A stretch of 64,000 nt of DNA from Dillenia suffruticosa (lineage: Eukaryota; Streptophyta; Magnoliopsida; Dilleniales; Dilleniaceae). How positions within the stretch are numbered: the stretch's first letter is position 1; each line of letters starts with the position of its first letter. The stretch covers positions 248,001 through 312,000 of the forward strand of contig JAVTVX010000010.1 of the NCBI GenBank assembly GCA_033439265.1, written 5' to 3'. Positions 21,834 through 35,122 of this stretch are shown here, piece by piece. The notes below the pieces were generated by a model, which made no database searches, was not told the origin of the DNA, and was given only the letters and a program-made list of their open reading frames with translations. A program made the position numbers and the translations under genes.

Positions 21834-24246
21834 GAAACTGAATCTAGTAATACTGAATCTAACACAACATAAACTAAAAAAAATGATTTTAATATATAGA
21901 CATTTTTTGAAAGGAAAAATGATGAACAAAAATCAATATATAAAATTTGTCATCAAAAATATAAATTTTTAAAAGGTTGGGGGGTAGACACATTTAAGAG
22001 ACATTTAATTAATAATCATCTAGATAAATTACCACAAACAAAATAAACACAAATTTCTACAGGGGGAGGTAATATAACTGATACATTTAAATATAATTCG
22101 GATAAAGAAAAAATTGGACAAATAGAATGGCTAGCAAGAAAAGAATTACCACTTAGTATAGTTGCAGTCCTGTATTTGAAGAATATGCATAAAAATATTT
22201 ACAATCTGGTTATAAAAAAAGTAGCAAAAAAATTCTGTAGGATGAGATCATTAGATAGATATCAGGAATTAAAAAATGATATATTTACACAATTTATGAT
22301 TAGTCAATGTAAATTTTCATTAATTTCGGATAGTTGAAAAAGTGAGTATAAAAAAGAATATTATATTATAGTAACATGTCATTGGATAAATAATTCATGG
22401 TCTTTAGAAAAAAGAATTTTAGCTTTTCAACGTTGGGAATTTTCACATTCCGGTGCACATATAGTTAGAATAATTTCAAATGTTGTTTATGATCATGAAA
22501 TATGTGATAGAATTTTTTCAATTTCCTTTGATAATATTTCGGCTAATACTACTACGGTTAATAGTTTAAAAAATTCTTTAAAAACAATTTTAAATGAAAC
22601 TTTTTTTCATGTTAGATATACATGTCATATAATTAATTTATGTGTTAAAGATGGTTTAGCAATGGGAGAACTATTTTTATAACCTATTTGCGATTTAATT
22701 CATCAAATAAGAAATTATACTGTAAAAACTCAAGAAATGAGACAATTATGTATTTTACATAACAAAAAATATAAAAAATTTAAAATGGAATGTGACACTA
22801 GGTGGAATTCAACATATGACATGTTACAAGGTGTTCTTCTTTTTCAAAATATTTTAATTGAATTTACAAATTCAAATTACGAATATGGTTTTATTGATAA
22901 TACCGCTTTTGAATTTGCGTCTACACTTACAAAATTATTAGAAATTTTTTATTTATGTACAAATTTATTTTCTGTATATTATTATCCAATTACTCATTTA
23001 ATGCTACCAAATTTTTGTAAAATTATTTATGTATTTAATGAATTTGAAAATGAAGAAAGATTTGGTGAAATTGTTCTTTCAATGAAAACAAAATTTTTAA
23101 AATATTATGAAAAAATTCCAATTTTATATTTAGTTGCAAGTGTATTAGATCCACGTGTTAAGGTTGAAGGTGCTGAAATGTTAATATATTGTTTTGCATA
23201 AGTTTTTCCATCAGAAATGTCATTAACCCACATTTTTTAAAACAACAAACATCTCATACTTTACAATCAATATTTGAATTATATGAAAAGAAAATTAATA
23301 ATTTAAATACTAATAATATAGTTAGTAGTAATAGTAATAGTATTCAATTATCTTCATTTTCATTTAATCCCTTACACATGTTAGGAAAAAAAACAAAGAA
23401 CTTTTTCATCATCATTTAATGAACTACTTTTATATAAACAAACACCTAAATTAGAAAGTTTTGATAATATAGATTTATATGATATATTAGGTTGGTGGAA
23501 AAATAATGCATCGTATTATCCAATTTTGGCCCAAGTGGTTAAAGATGTACTAACCCCTTCGGTATCCACAGTACCATCCGAAAGTGCTTTTAGTGCAGGT
23601 GGTTGAGTGTTAACTGAAAAACGTACAAATTTAGCAGACGACACTTTAGAAACTTTAATATGCATTAAAAATTGGAAGAATGCAGAAAAAAGAATGCAAG
23701 GAATCATCAAAGTCTCAGAAGATGATGAACAAGAAGTAGAAGAAAAAGAATAATAATAATAATAATATAAATATTTTTCTTTTATTTAAAAGTCATTTTA
23801 AATAGAAAAAAAAAATCAAAGTGATGTAACAAAAAAAATAGTGGACTTTAAAATCCAAGTGATGAGCTTGGTAGTGGACGTATACCGAATTCGGTGGAAC
23901 CACTCTAAAAATCTTATGTCTCTAATTTTTAATTAAAAGTGAATTATCAAAAGTGAATTAAAAAAAACAAAATTTAAAAAAATGGAGTTATAAAATTAAA
24001 ATGGAATTAAAAAATAGAGTTACAAAAAAAATTTAGAAAAATGCAATGGAGAAGAAAAAAAAAATTGGGCCGAACCGGGTCCGGCCCCGAACCACCGGTT
24101 CCGGTTCAACGGGCCGGGCCGGTTTCACAAGAAAAAAATGGGAACCGGCCCGACACGACCCGGAATGGCCTAGGAACCGCTGTCGGCCCGGCCCGCGGTT
24201 GCTTGAACCGAACTTGAACCGGCCCGGTTACTTGTCTACAGACAAC

Positions 24247-26266
24247 CCCCCAGTTAATTAATTACTTAATTAATTATAAACTTATGAATTAGAAAAGAGT
24301 AGTTGATGCAGATACCCTCCTCCAATTTTGATTAATTGTAACCTTCTGCTTCTTCTTCTTCCTTCTTCATATTATTAGTGTCATGTTCAATGGATTAATC
24401 CACGAATTAATCAAAGAGGAAGGAAAGCATAATTACACAAGCTATGTGGAAAGGATATAATTTGTTTTTCCCATTTCTTTGCCTTGGTTGGCCATCAAAA
24501 TAACAGCTAAGTTGCCTCATTTATTTGAACAAGTTTCCATTCCATAATTTCAGGGGTAATTAAGCAGACTATGAATAGAATTGTTTGGCCAGCAGCAGGG
24601 GTAATTGAAGGCCTTTTTTTTAATTAAAAAATACAAATGTTGATGCTCCCATTGTACACGTTTTCTTTCATTAATAAAATATATGATTGTTATTTTCCTA
24701 CTTATTGTTTATTGGGGGGTTCTGGCATACATATTTGTAATTAAGGACAAAATGTAAATTGTGATGGTGAAGGATGGGTGTGTGCCTGCAATTGTCAAAA
24801 ACGGGCCTCATGGCTAATGGGAGTGCACAATTAAAAGATCATGAATGACACGTGGACTGGAAGCGCGCGCGCGCGCGCGCTCACACCCCATGATTTTAAA
24901 AGCCCCTAATCTATTAAAGCTTCTGGTAAGATTCAAAATTTGGGGGGGGGGGGGGGAGAGAGAGAGAGAGAGAGAGAGAGAGGCGCATGCTCAAATGTCC
25001 TTAATTATCGAGGCAAACCCCAGCCTGCCTTCACTTTTGTTCCTCTGTCTCTCTGCATCATCATTTTCCCCTTCTATTTCATGTTATTAGTCTCCCTCAT
25101 CCCACTCCTCCCACACCTGCATACCTTTATCACGCTTCTTTTCATTGAAAGCTATCTAAAATATTCTAACGTGTAAGTCTCTGACACGCGGACACGCGGA
25201 CACTCGGAGGGCTACATGAAACAAGTGTTTGTACTTATCATGAGAGGGAAAAGAAAAGGTGAACATCCATATTCCAGAGTACACTTGTTACTGAATAATA
25301 TCTAAAATTTGAGAGATTTTAAACTCAGCTCACCCAATACAAGGATAATTCTTACTCTTACCACCATACGTAGTATCATGCTCATTTCCAAAAATATCCG
25401 CACCCAATTTGTTGGATAATTCTAATTCACATACACGCATCGAAAATACAATAAAATTTTTTAAAATAATAAAATATATAATAAATATAAGAACGTATCT
25501 CGATAATTAAACATAGTTATTTTGAGAACCGTAATATTTTCTTCATCGATTTTATAATCAGGATAATAATCACGTTATGAATTACTATCGTAATCTCACG
25601 ACGTCTTAATACAACGATGATAAGATAATTCTCTCGTAAAAAATTTTCGTTTACTCTCTCTCTCTCTCTCTCTAAATTTTTTTTTGACTATTTCTCTTGA
25701 GAACGCTCTCCCCTCGATGCACCAAGTACAATCATTGATCAAAAGTTAACCTATCCACTTCACGTAGGCTTCCTTGGAGAGAAACTAGGAGAGTTGTGTG
25801 GGATTGGGTAATGAAGTTTAACCACGCATTATCCCCCAAATAAAAAATTTAAATTTTTACTTTTTTTTTTGTATTTAAATTCCCCACGTGGGCACATCAT
25901 CAACCAACACAATTAAAAGAAAAGGACAACGCCCACCCCCCAAAGTCCCCTGCCCTGTTCCTTCCCTTTGTAACGTTGAGGATACAACACAACATCCATA
26001 TCATGAAAGCTATCCAAGGAAAACGTCACATAAACATATGGAACCCTAAAACTTCTGCAACCGTTTCATACACCGGCATACCCAATGATAAAGTCTTTTT
26101 GATATGCCAAGTCTCAATTTTTCTTTTCAAGACCAGTTGTCTATGGTGAAAAAAAAAAATAAAAAATATAAAAAATATAAAGAGAGTCACATCAGAGATG
26201 CAAGGATGGAGCTGACTAACACTATCATATAACTGAATAAAACCAAGTATATCATATTTTGGCCCT
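24247..26266. other. Spacer downstream of the hAT element
   Basis: No gene is seen. It contains an alternating GCGC run at about 24863-24880, a G15 tract joined to (GA)n at 24942-24982, and (CT)n at 25655-25673. The part near 26000-26266 is probably the 3' UTR of the minus gene that ends at 26267. Confidence 0.5.
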
Positions 26267-29200
26267 TCACTCATCAAGATTAGTCTCCATTTCATAAATG
26301 AAGGAGTAGCCTGAACTCGCATTCGCATCCCTCTCTGGCATCTGCGTACAAGGAAGACCAAGAGGGGGCAGCAAATGTACCTCATTCTGCCTGCCATGAA
26401 TTTCACTCATGGTAGAAGAAACTCCAGGCTGGTTTTGACAAGGAGCCATCAGCGGAAGCTGAACATTGGAAGTTGATTGCTGCGGTTGAGAGCTGGGAGG
26501 TTGCACAGGACCTTCCCCCTTATAGAGCTCATTCTGCAAACAAATCATATGGTAAAACAATGCTTCAAAATAGCTTTGATCGGATAATGGTGCTTTCAAC
26601 TCCATAGAGTTTCGTTTAGATTAATTGGAGAAAGTACAAAGTAATAATCAATCATCGCATGGATTAGAACAAGATGCATAGGGCAGAGGAGCAGCAGAAG
26701 CTTATTTTAAACTATGACGATACAGGAAATGAAACAAAAGAAGACCTGCAGATAGGAAACAATTGCTGCCATGTCAACTGCAATACCATTGTGCTGCCTC
26801 ATTTCCGTCCACTCTTGCAATTTTTCCTGAAAAAATGATCACAAAAATAAATTGGACAATCTAATTTCAATTTCTAATCAAGTACTGGTCAAATACATCA
26901 ATTACTTTAGAAGTTCTCCATGATAAATAGGAAGTGATTCTAGGAGCTTCATGATATATAAAGACCACAGAAAAGAGGCTAACTAATTAGTCTGATGGAA
27001 ATAAGCTTTGTTGCTAGCTATAAAATTAGATGCACCACATTAGCTTACAAGATTAACCAACTGGGAGGTAAAATCTAGTTCAAAATTTTTTAAGTACCTA
27101 CAAAATCTACCTACTGATAGCAAATAAAAAGTTCAAAAGGAAGAAAAAAGCATCATCATCATTGCAAGAAGATTCATATGATATACTAGATATTCTTAAG
27201 TTTTACGATGCAGTATTCTCTGCACAAGCAAACAGCCACTGCTTACAAAATTGCCAGCAGCAATGAACAAGACAACAGCAGGAAGAGCAAAGAAATTGGC
27301 TCACACACAACTCTTGGAATATGCTGATAATTTATGGAGATGAACACAGTGTGAGGAACTGGAAATCATAATATCACAAGAAACTGGATAAAGATGTATC
27401 CACTATTTAAACTGCACAGATTCTGTAAGTCTTCGTCTCTAAGTCAACATCAACATCAGTAAAAATTAAACAACAAAGTATTTTAATTATAAAAGAGTCC
27501 AAGCAACATCCCTAGGAGGCGATACCATGACTAGTTTATAATATATCAATTAAAAAATGTTAAAAGATTTCTCGCAATCGCACGGGGTTCTGGATTTTGC
27601 AAGTCAGATTGAAACTGAGGATATTCACCGTTACAACTTTGCATGCATTATATTCCAATGTTACAATATCGCATGTAGATAAACCTTCTAACTTTTTTTT
27701 TTTTTTTTTTTTTTTGCCTGCAAAACAAAAACTGGTTCTTATCAATCACATAAAAGGTTAAAATCTTTTGCTTTCAACCTAAATACTAAAATTAATCTTC
27801 AATATGAATTTTAACACATATAGCTACATGCCTCCTGCCTTTGCCATTTATCTTTTCTCCACTCAGGAGTAACAAAAAGGAAAGCAACCTTTGGCCCATA
27901 ATTTGGGGGCAAAGGTTAATTTAGAAGTAATAAAAAGGGAAGCAACCTATACATGTATGAATACAGAATGCATGTGCAGGCTGAATATTTCAGGCAGACT
28001 GATCTTATACGACCTGTTAAACTTTTTTCCAGCCATCCATAATCAAATGATGCAGATATTTCCATATTGAGGGTTCGCTAAAGGTAGTGTTGGAGAGACA
28101 GATGACCATATTATGTTGTACCAAATCATTGCAACAATTTTATGGTAGCTAAGGAATGCCTTATATGAGGGGTATATAAACAAGTACAATGAAGCCATAC
28201 TTCAGTGGTGGAACACTAAGCCAAGATGTTCCTAATTCTTACATCACACTTCCAGCAAATCTGCCCACTTTGTTAATATTTCATTTCGTTCGTTGTGGCG
28301 TTCATCATTTAGAAGTGTCAAAGGGATATATTTAATTGACGTAAACTGAGATTGGAAAGTCCTACTGATTTTGTTAATATTTGCTTATTATTACTTTCTT
28401 TTGTTCCTCACACCTTTCAAAAAATGATAGCTTTTCATCTTCTAATTACTTCCTTCATGCAAATTTTCATGTCATTTTATGCTTTGTAAGATAACAGAAA
28501 TACGAAACAATCAGTGGAGGTCATTTTTAGCTCAGGTCCAACTTAAGAAGCACAAGAAGTATGGTCGAAGCAAATCACATCAAGCAATGGGAGCAAATAT
28601 AGTAATTGAAATTCAAGAAATTTAGAATTAAAAAATAATTTACTTAAATTTGTACACATTGATTTAACTTTTTGTGCATGTATTTGCCAATCAAAAACCT
28701 AAAATCTTTCTTTATAAAATATACTCTACATTGCTCCACATAAATTATATCAAAAGTTGGAAATGCCAATAAAGAATGACTTGTTGGTTGTGAGAAGCAG
28801 AGAATTATCATCGTCACATTGTATTGAAGCTAATAGTGATCTTTAAAATTTACACAATTGAAAAGTTAATGCATAGACATCTTCTTGTTCTCTTTGCTAA
28901 GTAAAACTACAACGAGCGTGATCAACATTCCTACCCCCTTTTCTGAGGAGAAAAAAGGACTATGCAAGTTCTATAAAAAATAAAATAAAATTAACTTAAA
29001 ACAAATTATTTTATAATCTTAATAGGGCAATGTATATACCAATTAAAAAGAATCATGATATATCATTGACCCCTGGGGTCTTCACCCCTTACAATAAGCA
29101 CAATCTTAAACAGAAAATAAAGGTGCAAGTTTGAAGCCTAACTCAATTCAAAATTAAAGTCCAAAGCCAGGATTGTGAAAAGGTCTAGTCTACTTTGAAA

Positions 29201-31975
29201 ATGTTCAAGAGAATTTTCTGTGTTTAACCAGTTTCATTTCCTTTTAATAAGCAAAAAATAGTTTCAATTAAATTAACCAAGTTATCTGCACCACAAGAAG
29301 AATAGTTCCTGAAATTTCAAATGTGCTTCCTCGTATGGAAAATTTGGCAAGAAATATGATCTAGCAGACATGGAAAATCTCTAACCAATAGAGTAAGCAC
29401 GAAATTCTAGAAGTATACGCAAAATAACATGCTTGTGAGAGAGGATTGGGATCCCTAGTCTAAATGTTGTCATTTTGCAAGATCTGTGGTGAAAGAGACG
29501 GCTACACTATCCACGTGAACAACAACATTGTCAGCCATAAGGGTGAAACTACAGAATGATGAACACCCCCCCCCCCCCCCGCGTGACAGTGAATTGAAAG
29601 GTGAAAAGGTGAACAAAAATAGCAGCTTCGGCATAAAATCAACGCCTCCACGGATGACAATAGTCTAACCAGTTCACCTTCACCGGTTTATCATGGTCTT
29701 GGGGAACAATCAAATGTTTATCTCAACATGAATAAGCTTTCTCTCTTGGTTAGGACCCATTGGACCCATTACAGAACACTTGTATTTCAAAAATCTTTAT
29801 CGACCATATCAGATAACATGATGGAATCTAGAAGCTACAATGTCTATCGCATCTTCACCTAGTAATTCCTCGAGCCTGCTTCAAATTCTTGTTGCACCAT
29901 GAATCTTTTTTTTTTTTTGTTTCCTGAAACCTATATTGATAAAGCTAGGAAACCTTCAACATTCGCCTCCACAAGAATAACCTTTTGAATACGATATACG
30001 TAGTTGGAATCAAAGAATTCTCCACATTCACAAAATTGTCGTATACAACTAACAAAAAAGAAAAAGAAATATTGGATCAGAAGTTATATAATCTTTGGAA
30101 TTTACTTCAATGAGCATTTCGAGGACGCTACATCCTCCTTGAAAAAAAGAAAAAAGAAATCAATTCAAGTTTTTTAATTAACAAAATTAACTTAAACACT
30201 TTATTGTATAATTTTAAGGGGGAATATATATCTATTAAAAAGACTTATCATAAATCATTGACCCCTCCTCATCCTCTTCACCCTTTACAATAAGCAAAAT
30301 CTCAAATGAAAAAATAAACATATAAGTTTGAAACTTTAAACTCGAATAAAAAATTAAAAAGTGCCTGGATTGTGAAAAGGTATAGTCTAGTTGAAAATAT
30401 TCAAGAGAATCTTCTGCATTTAATTATTATTTTTTTCTTTTAATAGGCAAAAAGATTTTCAACTGTAAAATAAGCAAGTTATCTGCACCACAAGAAGAAA
30501 TAGTTCCTGAAATTTCAATTGTGCTTCCTTGTACAGAAAAGTTGGAAAGAGATAGGATCCAGTAGACATGGAAAAATTTTTAATTAATAGAGCAAACATG
30601 GAGAAAATGTGCTTGTGAGAGAGAACTGGGATCCCTAGTCCAAATGTAGTCCTTTTGGAAGATCTGTAGAGAAAGAGATAGTAACACTGCCCGAGTGAAC
30701 AACAACATTGTAAACCCTAACAATAAAAATAGTTCTTGTTGCGTTTTGTAAGCCAAAATTTAACCACAGTTGAAATGGAAGCAAAAGGAAAAAGAAGTGA
30801 GAATGAACTGTAAGGTAAAAAGATGAACAAAAAAAGCAGCTTGGCATATAATCCACAACTCCATGAATGACAATAGGCTAACCAGTTCACCTTTGGGTTT
30901 ATCTTGATCTTGGGGAATTTATCTCAACATGAATAAGCTCTCTCTTTTGGAGGGACCAATTACAAAACACTTCTATTCTAAGAAACTTTACCAACCATAT
31001 CACGTAATACGACAGAATCTAGAAGTTAGTATGCCTTAATGCATCTTCAACTAGTCTTTTCTTTAACTTGTTGATAAAGCTACGAAACATTCAACATTCA
31101 CCCCCATAAACCTAATAACCATTGAAATTAAAGTTCCAAGAAAATGATCCATAATACCAGATTCCTTCACATTTGAACATAGTGCACAAAATAATGTCAA
31201 AAAGTACTACAGATTGATGAAATCATACGTACGACAAGAATGACCTTTTGAACGATCACTAGTTGGATACAAACAATTCTCCACATGCACAAAATTGTCG
31301 CATAAAACCAACAATGACCAAAAAAAGAGAAGAAACATCGATATAATCTTTGGAATTTACTGCATTAAGCATTGTATCTCTCCATAAATTGGCCAACAGT
31401 TGCACTACATTTTCAAAACAAAATGCACATGCAAACCAATGAATTCAAGCAAAGGGTTTGAACAGAAATCTAGTTAGTTGTGATAATTGAATCAGAATAA
31501 TCAACAAGAAAATCAACAGAGAACCTGTCAAAATGAAAACACAATCATTATAATGCTGCACCTTAACAAAAAGCAATAACCCACAGAAAAGGAGAGATTG
31601 ATCAAAATTGGATCAATCAAAAGACACCAACTTGACTTCATATATATATTCCCCACAAAAGAGGGGAAATCAAGAATTAAGAAATCAATCTAACACATGC
31701 GCTATATGCAGATTAAATTAAATTCACAATCATTTATCAAACATACAAATAAATATATATAAAAGACAGAAAGAGAAGAGAAAGTTGTATAGTGCAGGAG
31801 AGCATGGTCTCACAAGGGCATGTCTTTGGCCAGCCTCAAACACAGTCTTGTGGTGATTGAGTGATTGAGTGTAAAGCTGGGTGAGGCCATTTGCTACATT
31901 ACAAAAAATTGAGTGCAAAACTCTGTCAGCATCATCAACAGCGTCCAGCTGCTTTATCTTCCTCTTCGGAGCCAT
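26267..31975 (-). CDS. Conserved plant-specific 169-residue protein, three exons
   Basis: Exons on minus are 31814-31975 (ATG at 31975), 26746-26826 and 26267-26533 (stop TGA at 26269-26267). All joins are phase 0 with good GT-AG signals. The protein starts MAPKRKIKQLDAVDDADRVL and continues with a helical block (ANGLTQLYTQSLNHHKTV). The small second exon (EKLQEWTEMRQHNGIAVDM, then AAIVSYLQ) completes the conserved N-terminal region. The C-terminal half is low-complexity, rich in Pro, Gln and Ser. The pattern (KRK, LYTQ, F.AG.RHALEKL, V.YLQNEL) matches a small plant family that databases have sometimes labelled holocarboxylase synthetase; no biotin ligase domain is present, so that label looks wrong. 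Its role is unknown to me. The C-terminus is shorter than I recall for the family. The first intron is 5 kb. Confidence 0.82.
27695..27715. repeat. Poly(T) run in intron 1
   Basis: About 21 consecutive T. It could be the tail of a minus-strand retroposon, but no body or target duplication was recognised. Confidence 0.7.
28975..31380. repeat. Diverged direct duplication of about 1.2 kb inside intron 1
   Basis: The block at about 28975-30120 is repeated at about 30180-31375. Shared order includes TCATTGACCCCT, TTGTGAAAAGGT-TAGTCTA, CAAGTTATCTGCACCACAAG, ATAATCTTTGGAATTTACT and a run of GAATAAGCT..TCTCTT. The second copy has gaps and many substitutions. C15 (29566-29580) occurs only in the first copy. 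No coding content is seen. Confidence 0.75.
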
Positions 31976-34047
31976 TTCTCTTGATTCAACTTCCTATGGG
32001 GCCAATGGGTTTTCTCTTTGCTCACAAAAAATGCCTCTCTTTTTTTTTTTTAATTTTAGCCCCCTCTTTTTCTCTCTGTGCAGAGGCCCACAGAATCACC
32101 AGGAAGACCATCGCTGATTAATATAGATGGAAAAAGAAGAAAACCCCAAATGGGTAAATGAACCGGAGATATCAATTGCACATTGGCTTCCTCTACTACA
32201 TTAAATGACAGGTGCAACGTATATGCATCAGCTAGGAACAAATGTCCATTTTGGCAGATTGAATACAAAAAAGAGAAAAGAAGAAGCATTATTTGCCGAA
32301 CTCTACTCTCTCTCACTCTCTCTCTCTCTCTCGGCGAGAGTGAGAATGAGAGAGAACGAGCTGTTACCGAGAGAAGCACAAGAGGTCTGTGCCCTCTCAG
32401 AAAATCACGTCCCTTAATATTCTTCGACTTTCTAGGACCGTCATGTGGCAAATGTAATTTGCAACTTATGAGAAAGGTGGGAATAAAATTGAACTCCTCG
32501 TATTAATTTTGGAAGTTACTTTAAAATAAAGGAGATTATTTCTTAGATATCAAACCATTAAAAATCCAACAATATCACACCGTGGAGGGACAATATTTCT
32601 TTTGCTAATGAATATGTTACTTATTCAAAAAATCACATATATAATATTTTTTTTTGCTTGATCGATAGTATTAGATAAACAAATTTATTAATTTTGACTA
32701 TTCTAATTTGAGTTAGCTATTGATCTATTGGAGTGTGAACTCTCATAACATCCCTTAATAAAGGGGCCTTTTTTTTTTAGCAAAATTATTGATTCTCAAT
32801 CTTATCAAGAGAAGGACACACTATAGGAAAGGGTGGTAGAATAATAAACAATGTTTCCCATAACAACTAACACTAGATTTTCCAATTTCAATAAATATTT
32901 TATGCTTACCAAGATTAATAAGAAATTATGGCAGGGTTATGCAAAGATTGTTGTGGTTAGGAAGAATGATGATAGTTTGAATGGAAAAACACATCCATTT
33001 TGGTAAAAACTGAAGGGGATGAAAGATAAAATAATAAGATCACTTCCCTCAAACAAACAAAATAAATAAAAAGATAAAAAAAAGACCACAAAGATAGAAG
33101 CCCAGTTCGTGAAGAAGAAAGATAAACCACATTTTCTTCTAGTTGGAACCACTTAACAAGTAGATTCAAACAAAAGAACTGGTACAGACATCTAGTCTTG
33201 GCCACTCTAAGGTATAAAACAGAAGTCGAAATCAATTTATAGAAAACACATGGCAACAAAAAATTCAGAAAATTTACGGATAAAAAATCCAATCTATCGG
33301 GTCCATCAATTCAGAAAAAGCATTCCCAGTTCACAGCCACATGGGTAATTCAGATCTCTCTGTCAAGCCTGCATGCCTATAAACAAGTATCAACAAAGAC
33401 AATAACTGCATTCATGCTTGGGACAAGCTCAACATTTAGATATGTGAAGATATAATTTAAAAAATAAAATAAAATAATCTCATCACATTAGTATTGCAAA
33501 CAACTTTTCTATTTATTCTTTCCATAAAACTATTTATCTCCTACATGTCCAAATAAATGGCATGCTGATTGAGAATGTTGGATTTGTCTTCTTAAAGTGA
33601 GGATAACTTAGCTAAAATAACTAGGAAAGGCAGGAAATTGTCTGGTACCATCTTCAGCTCACAATAATTTCAAGGTTGGAAGCTTATAAATTGAGTTACA
33701 AGCAAGATTAAAACCCAAATTTGATTCAAAAAGGTTTAAGCATTAGAAAATTAAATTAGGAATGCCATCTCAAATCCTATTTCATGGCCAAAACCTCTGT
33801 GATAGTCATAAATTACTCACGCAACTCTGTAGAAGACATCAGCAGTGGAAACTCCTCCAACATTTGTCTAAAAGACAAGTATATTTTTGTTTGATAATCT
33901 TAAATAAGCAAATAGAAAGATGTGACCTGAAAATTTAAACACAAACCACTCTCACTAGATGGGGTATAATACTACAAATTTTGTAGCAACTTTCTGTATG
34001 TGAAGAAGTATGCAATAATACATAAATAAATAAACAAAGTACCATGC

Positions 34048-34087
<40 letters not shown>

Positions 34088-34107
34088 GTATGTTGAAGTT
34101 TTTGTAC
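31976..34107. other. Upstream region of the 169-residue protein gene and spacer
   Basis: The likely promoter and 5' UTR lie just above 31975. A (CT)n run at 32304-32331 faces a short GA-rich run, giving a weak hairpin. A splice-flanked segment on minus at 33835-33881 (acceptor TTTTAG, donor GTGAGT) resembles an isolated exon, but I cannot assign it and it does not continue the neighbouring synthetase. An A36 run lies at 34049-34084. Nothing else is recognised. Confidence 0.4.
34049..34084. repeat. A36 homopolymer
   Basis: Thirty-six A in a row, 24 bases from the last exon of the synthetase pseudogene. It may mark a poly(A)-bearing insertion that replaced the 3' part of the gene. No retroposon body is recognised. 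Confidence 0.9.
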
Positions 34108-35122
34108 CTTCGGTGAGGCTTGGCCAAAGGAGAGATCTCAATAGGATAATCTAAAACAAAAATAGGCTTCAAGAGCTTTGGTTCCACAACAATTTCAAAA
34201 ACCTGGACAAGTAGTTCAAAAGTAAGACCCTAGAGAGAGAGTCAGAGAGCAGCTTCATTTTGGAGGATTTATATTTTTTAGCTTGTAGCATCAAACATTC
34301 CAGTGTGCCAATTACAAAGAATCTAAAGTATGCAACATGTTCACAACTTCAGTGTAAACAGACTTTCAAACAAAGAAATGTCATTCCAACTATTAATCCT
34401 GGAAACTAAGCAACAATTGCACTTCATTTAAGAGCCTTTTAGAAACAGAGGGGACAAGTTACCTCATCAAGAACATGGCCAACAGACGTGCATGCTTCAA
34501 TTGAAAGTATTTATTTACTCTCATGGTCCACTCTCAGTGTCTTCAGATCAGTTGCTTCAGCAGTTTCAACATCATTTCCCAGCGCACTGAAGTCAATTCC
34601 GGTAGCTTCTTTTACAAAATTGTGCATGGTTTCCTTCCTCCAAGGTCGCTCCAGACATATCTCTGTCCCCTGAATGAAGCCTTGATCAGCTTATAGAACA
34701 TCCACAAGCATGTCAGACATACAAAATAGAAAAAAAAAATACATATATATATAAAGTATCAACCCATTGAAGTAAACAGTTATACAGCTCAAAAATCAGT
34801 TAAAACTAGGGATTTACACATCACACCTCCTCCTGCTGCATCTTCCACCTAGATAATGATTAGAACCACCAAGAACCCAATAAATAGATATAGCATTGAA
34901 GCAACTTCAATACAAAAAGAAAGCCAGTGATCAGGATATAGAAGCTATTCCATCTCACTCCCCAAGAGACTTCAGAGTTCAAACCATCTTCAATATTATG
35001 ATTCACTTATCCAAGCACAAACCTGATAATGAATAGAAAGGACCCGCTGAATTGCTAGAGCACATCTGGTGACAATCTCCTCTGCCATGTTCATCTTCTT
35101 CATACATCTAAGTCAAGCCAAG

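Larger units (their letters stand above)
15529..23753 (+). pseudogene. hAT transposase gene, disrupted
   Basis: Starts at ATG 15529 (MAGTHSSQSSQQSPLPPFF). It is cut after GAAACT at 15630 by the nested element and resumes at 21834. The resumed part shows a worn BED-type zinc finger (C..., then TFKRHLINNH, with one cysteine lost), the RNase-H-like core (WNSTYDMLQGVL, YYPITHLML, LVASVLDPR) and the C-terminal hAT dimerisation segment (DILGWWKNNASYYPILAQ, STVPSESAFSAGG). Stops interrupt it, including TGA at 22335-22337 (in place of an expected Trp), TAA at 22680-22682 and TGA at 23604-23606. There are also frame changes. The reading frame ends at TAA 23751-23753. It cannot yield active transposase. 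Confidence 0.88.
14565..24238 (+). mobile_element. hAT-superfamily DNA transposon, decayed, with a nested retroelement
   Basis: Terminal inverted repeats begin TAGACAAGTAACCGG on both ends. They are flanked by a perfect 8-bp target duplication, CAGACAAC (14557-14564 and 24239-24246), the hallmark size for hAT. The subterminal regions are GC-rich arrays of CCGG/GGCCCGG and AACCGG motifs (14580-14815 and 24065-24235), unlike the AT-rich interior. Such clustered short motifs are usual transposase-binding regions in hAT elements. Without the nested insert the element is about 3.5 kb. The transposase gene is broken. Confidence 0.92.

Noticed and set aside
33835..33881. Possible next exon of the lysyl-tRNA synthetase
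   Set aside because: It has good splice borders and compatible phase, but its translation does not resemble the expected motif 3 region in any frame.
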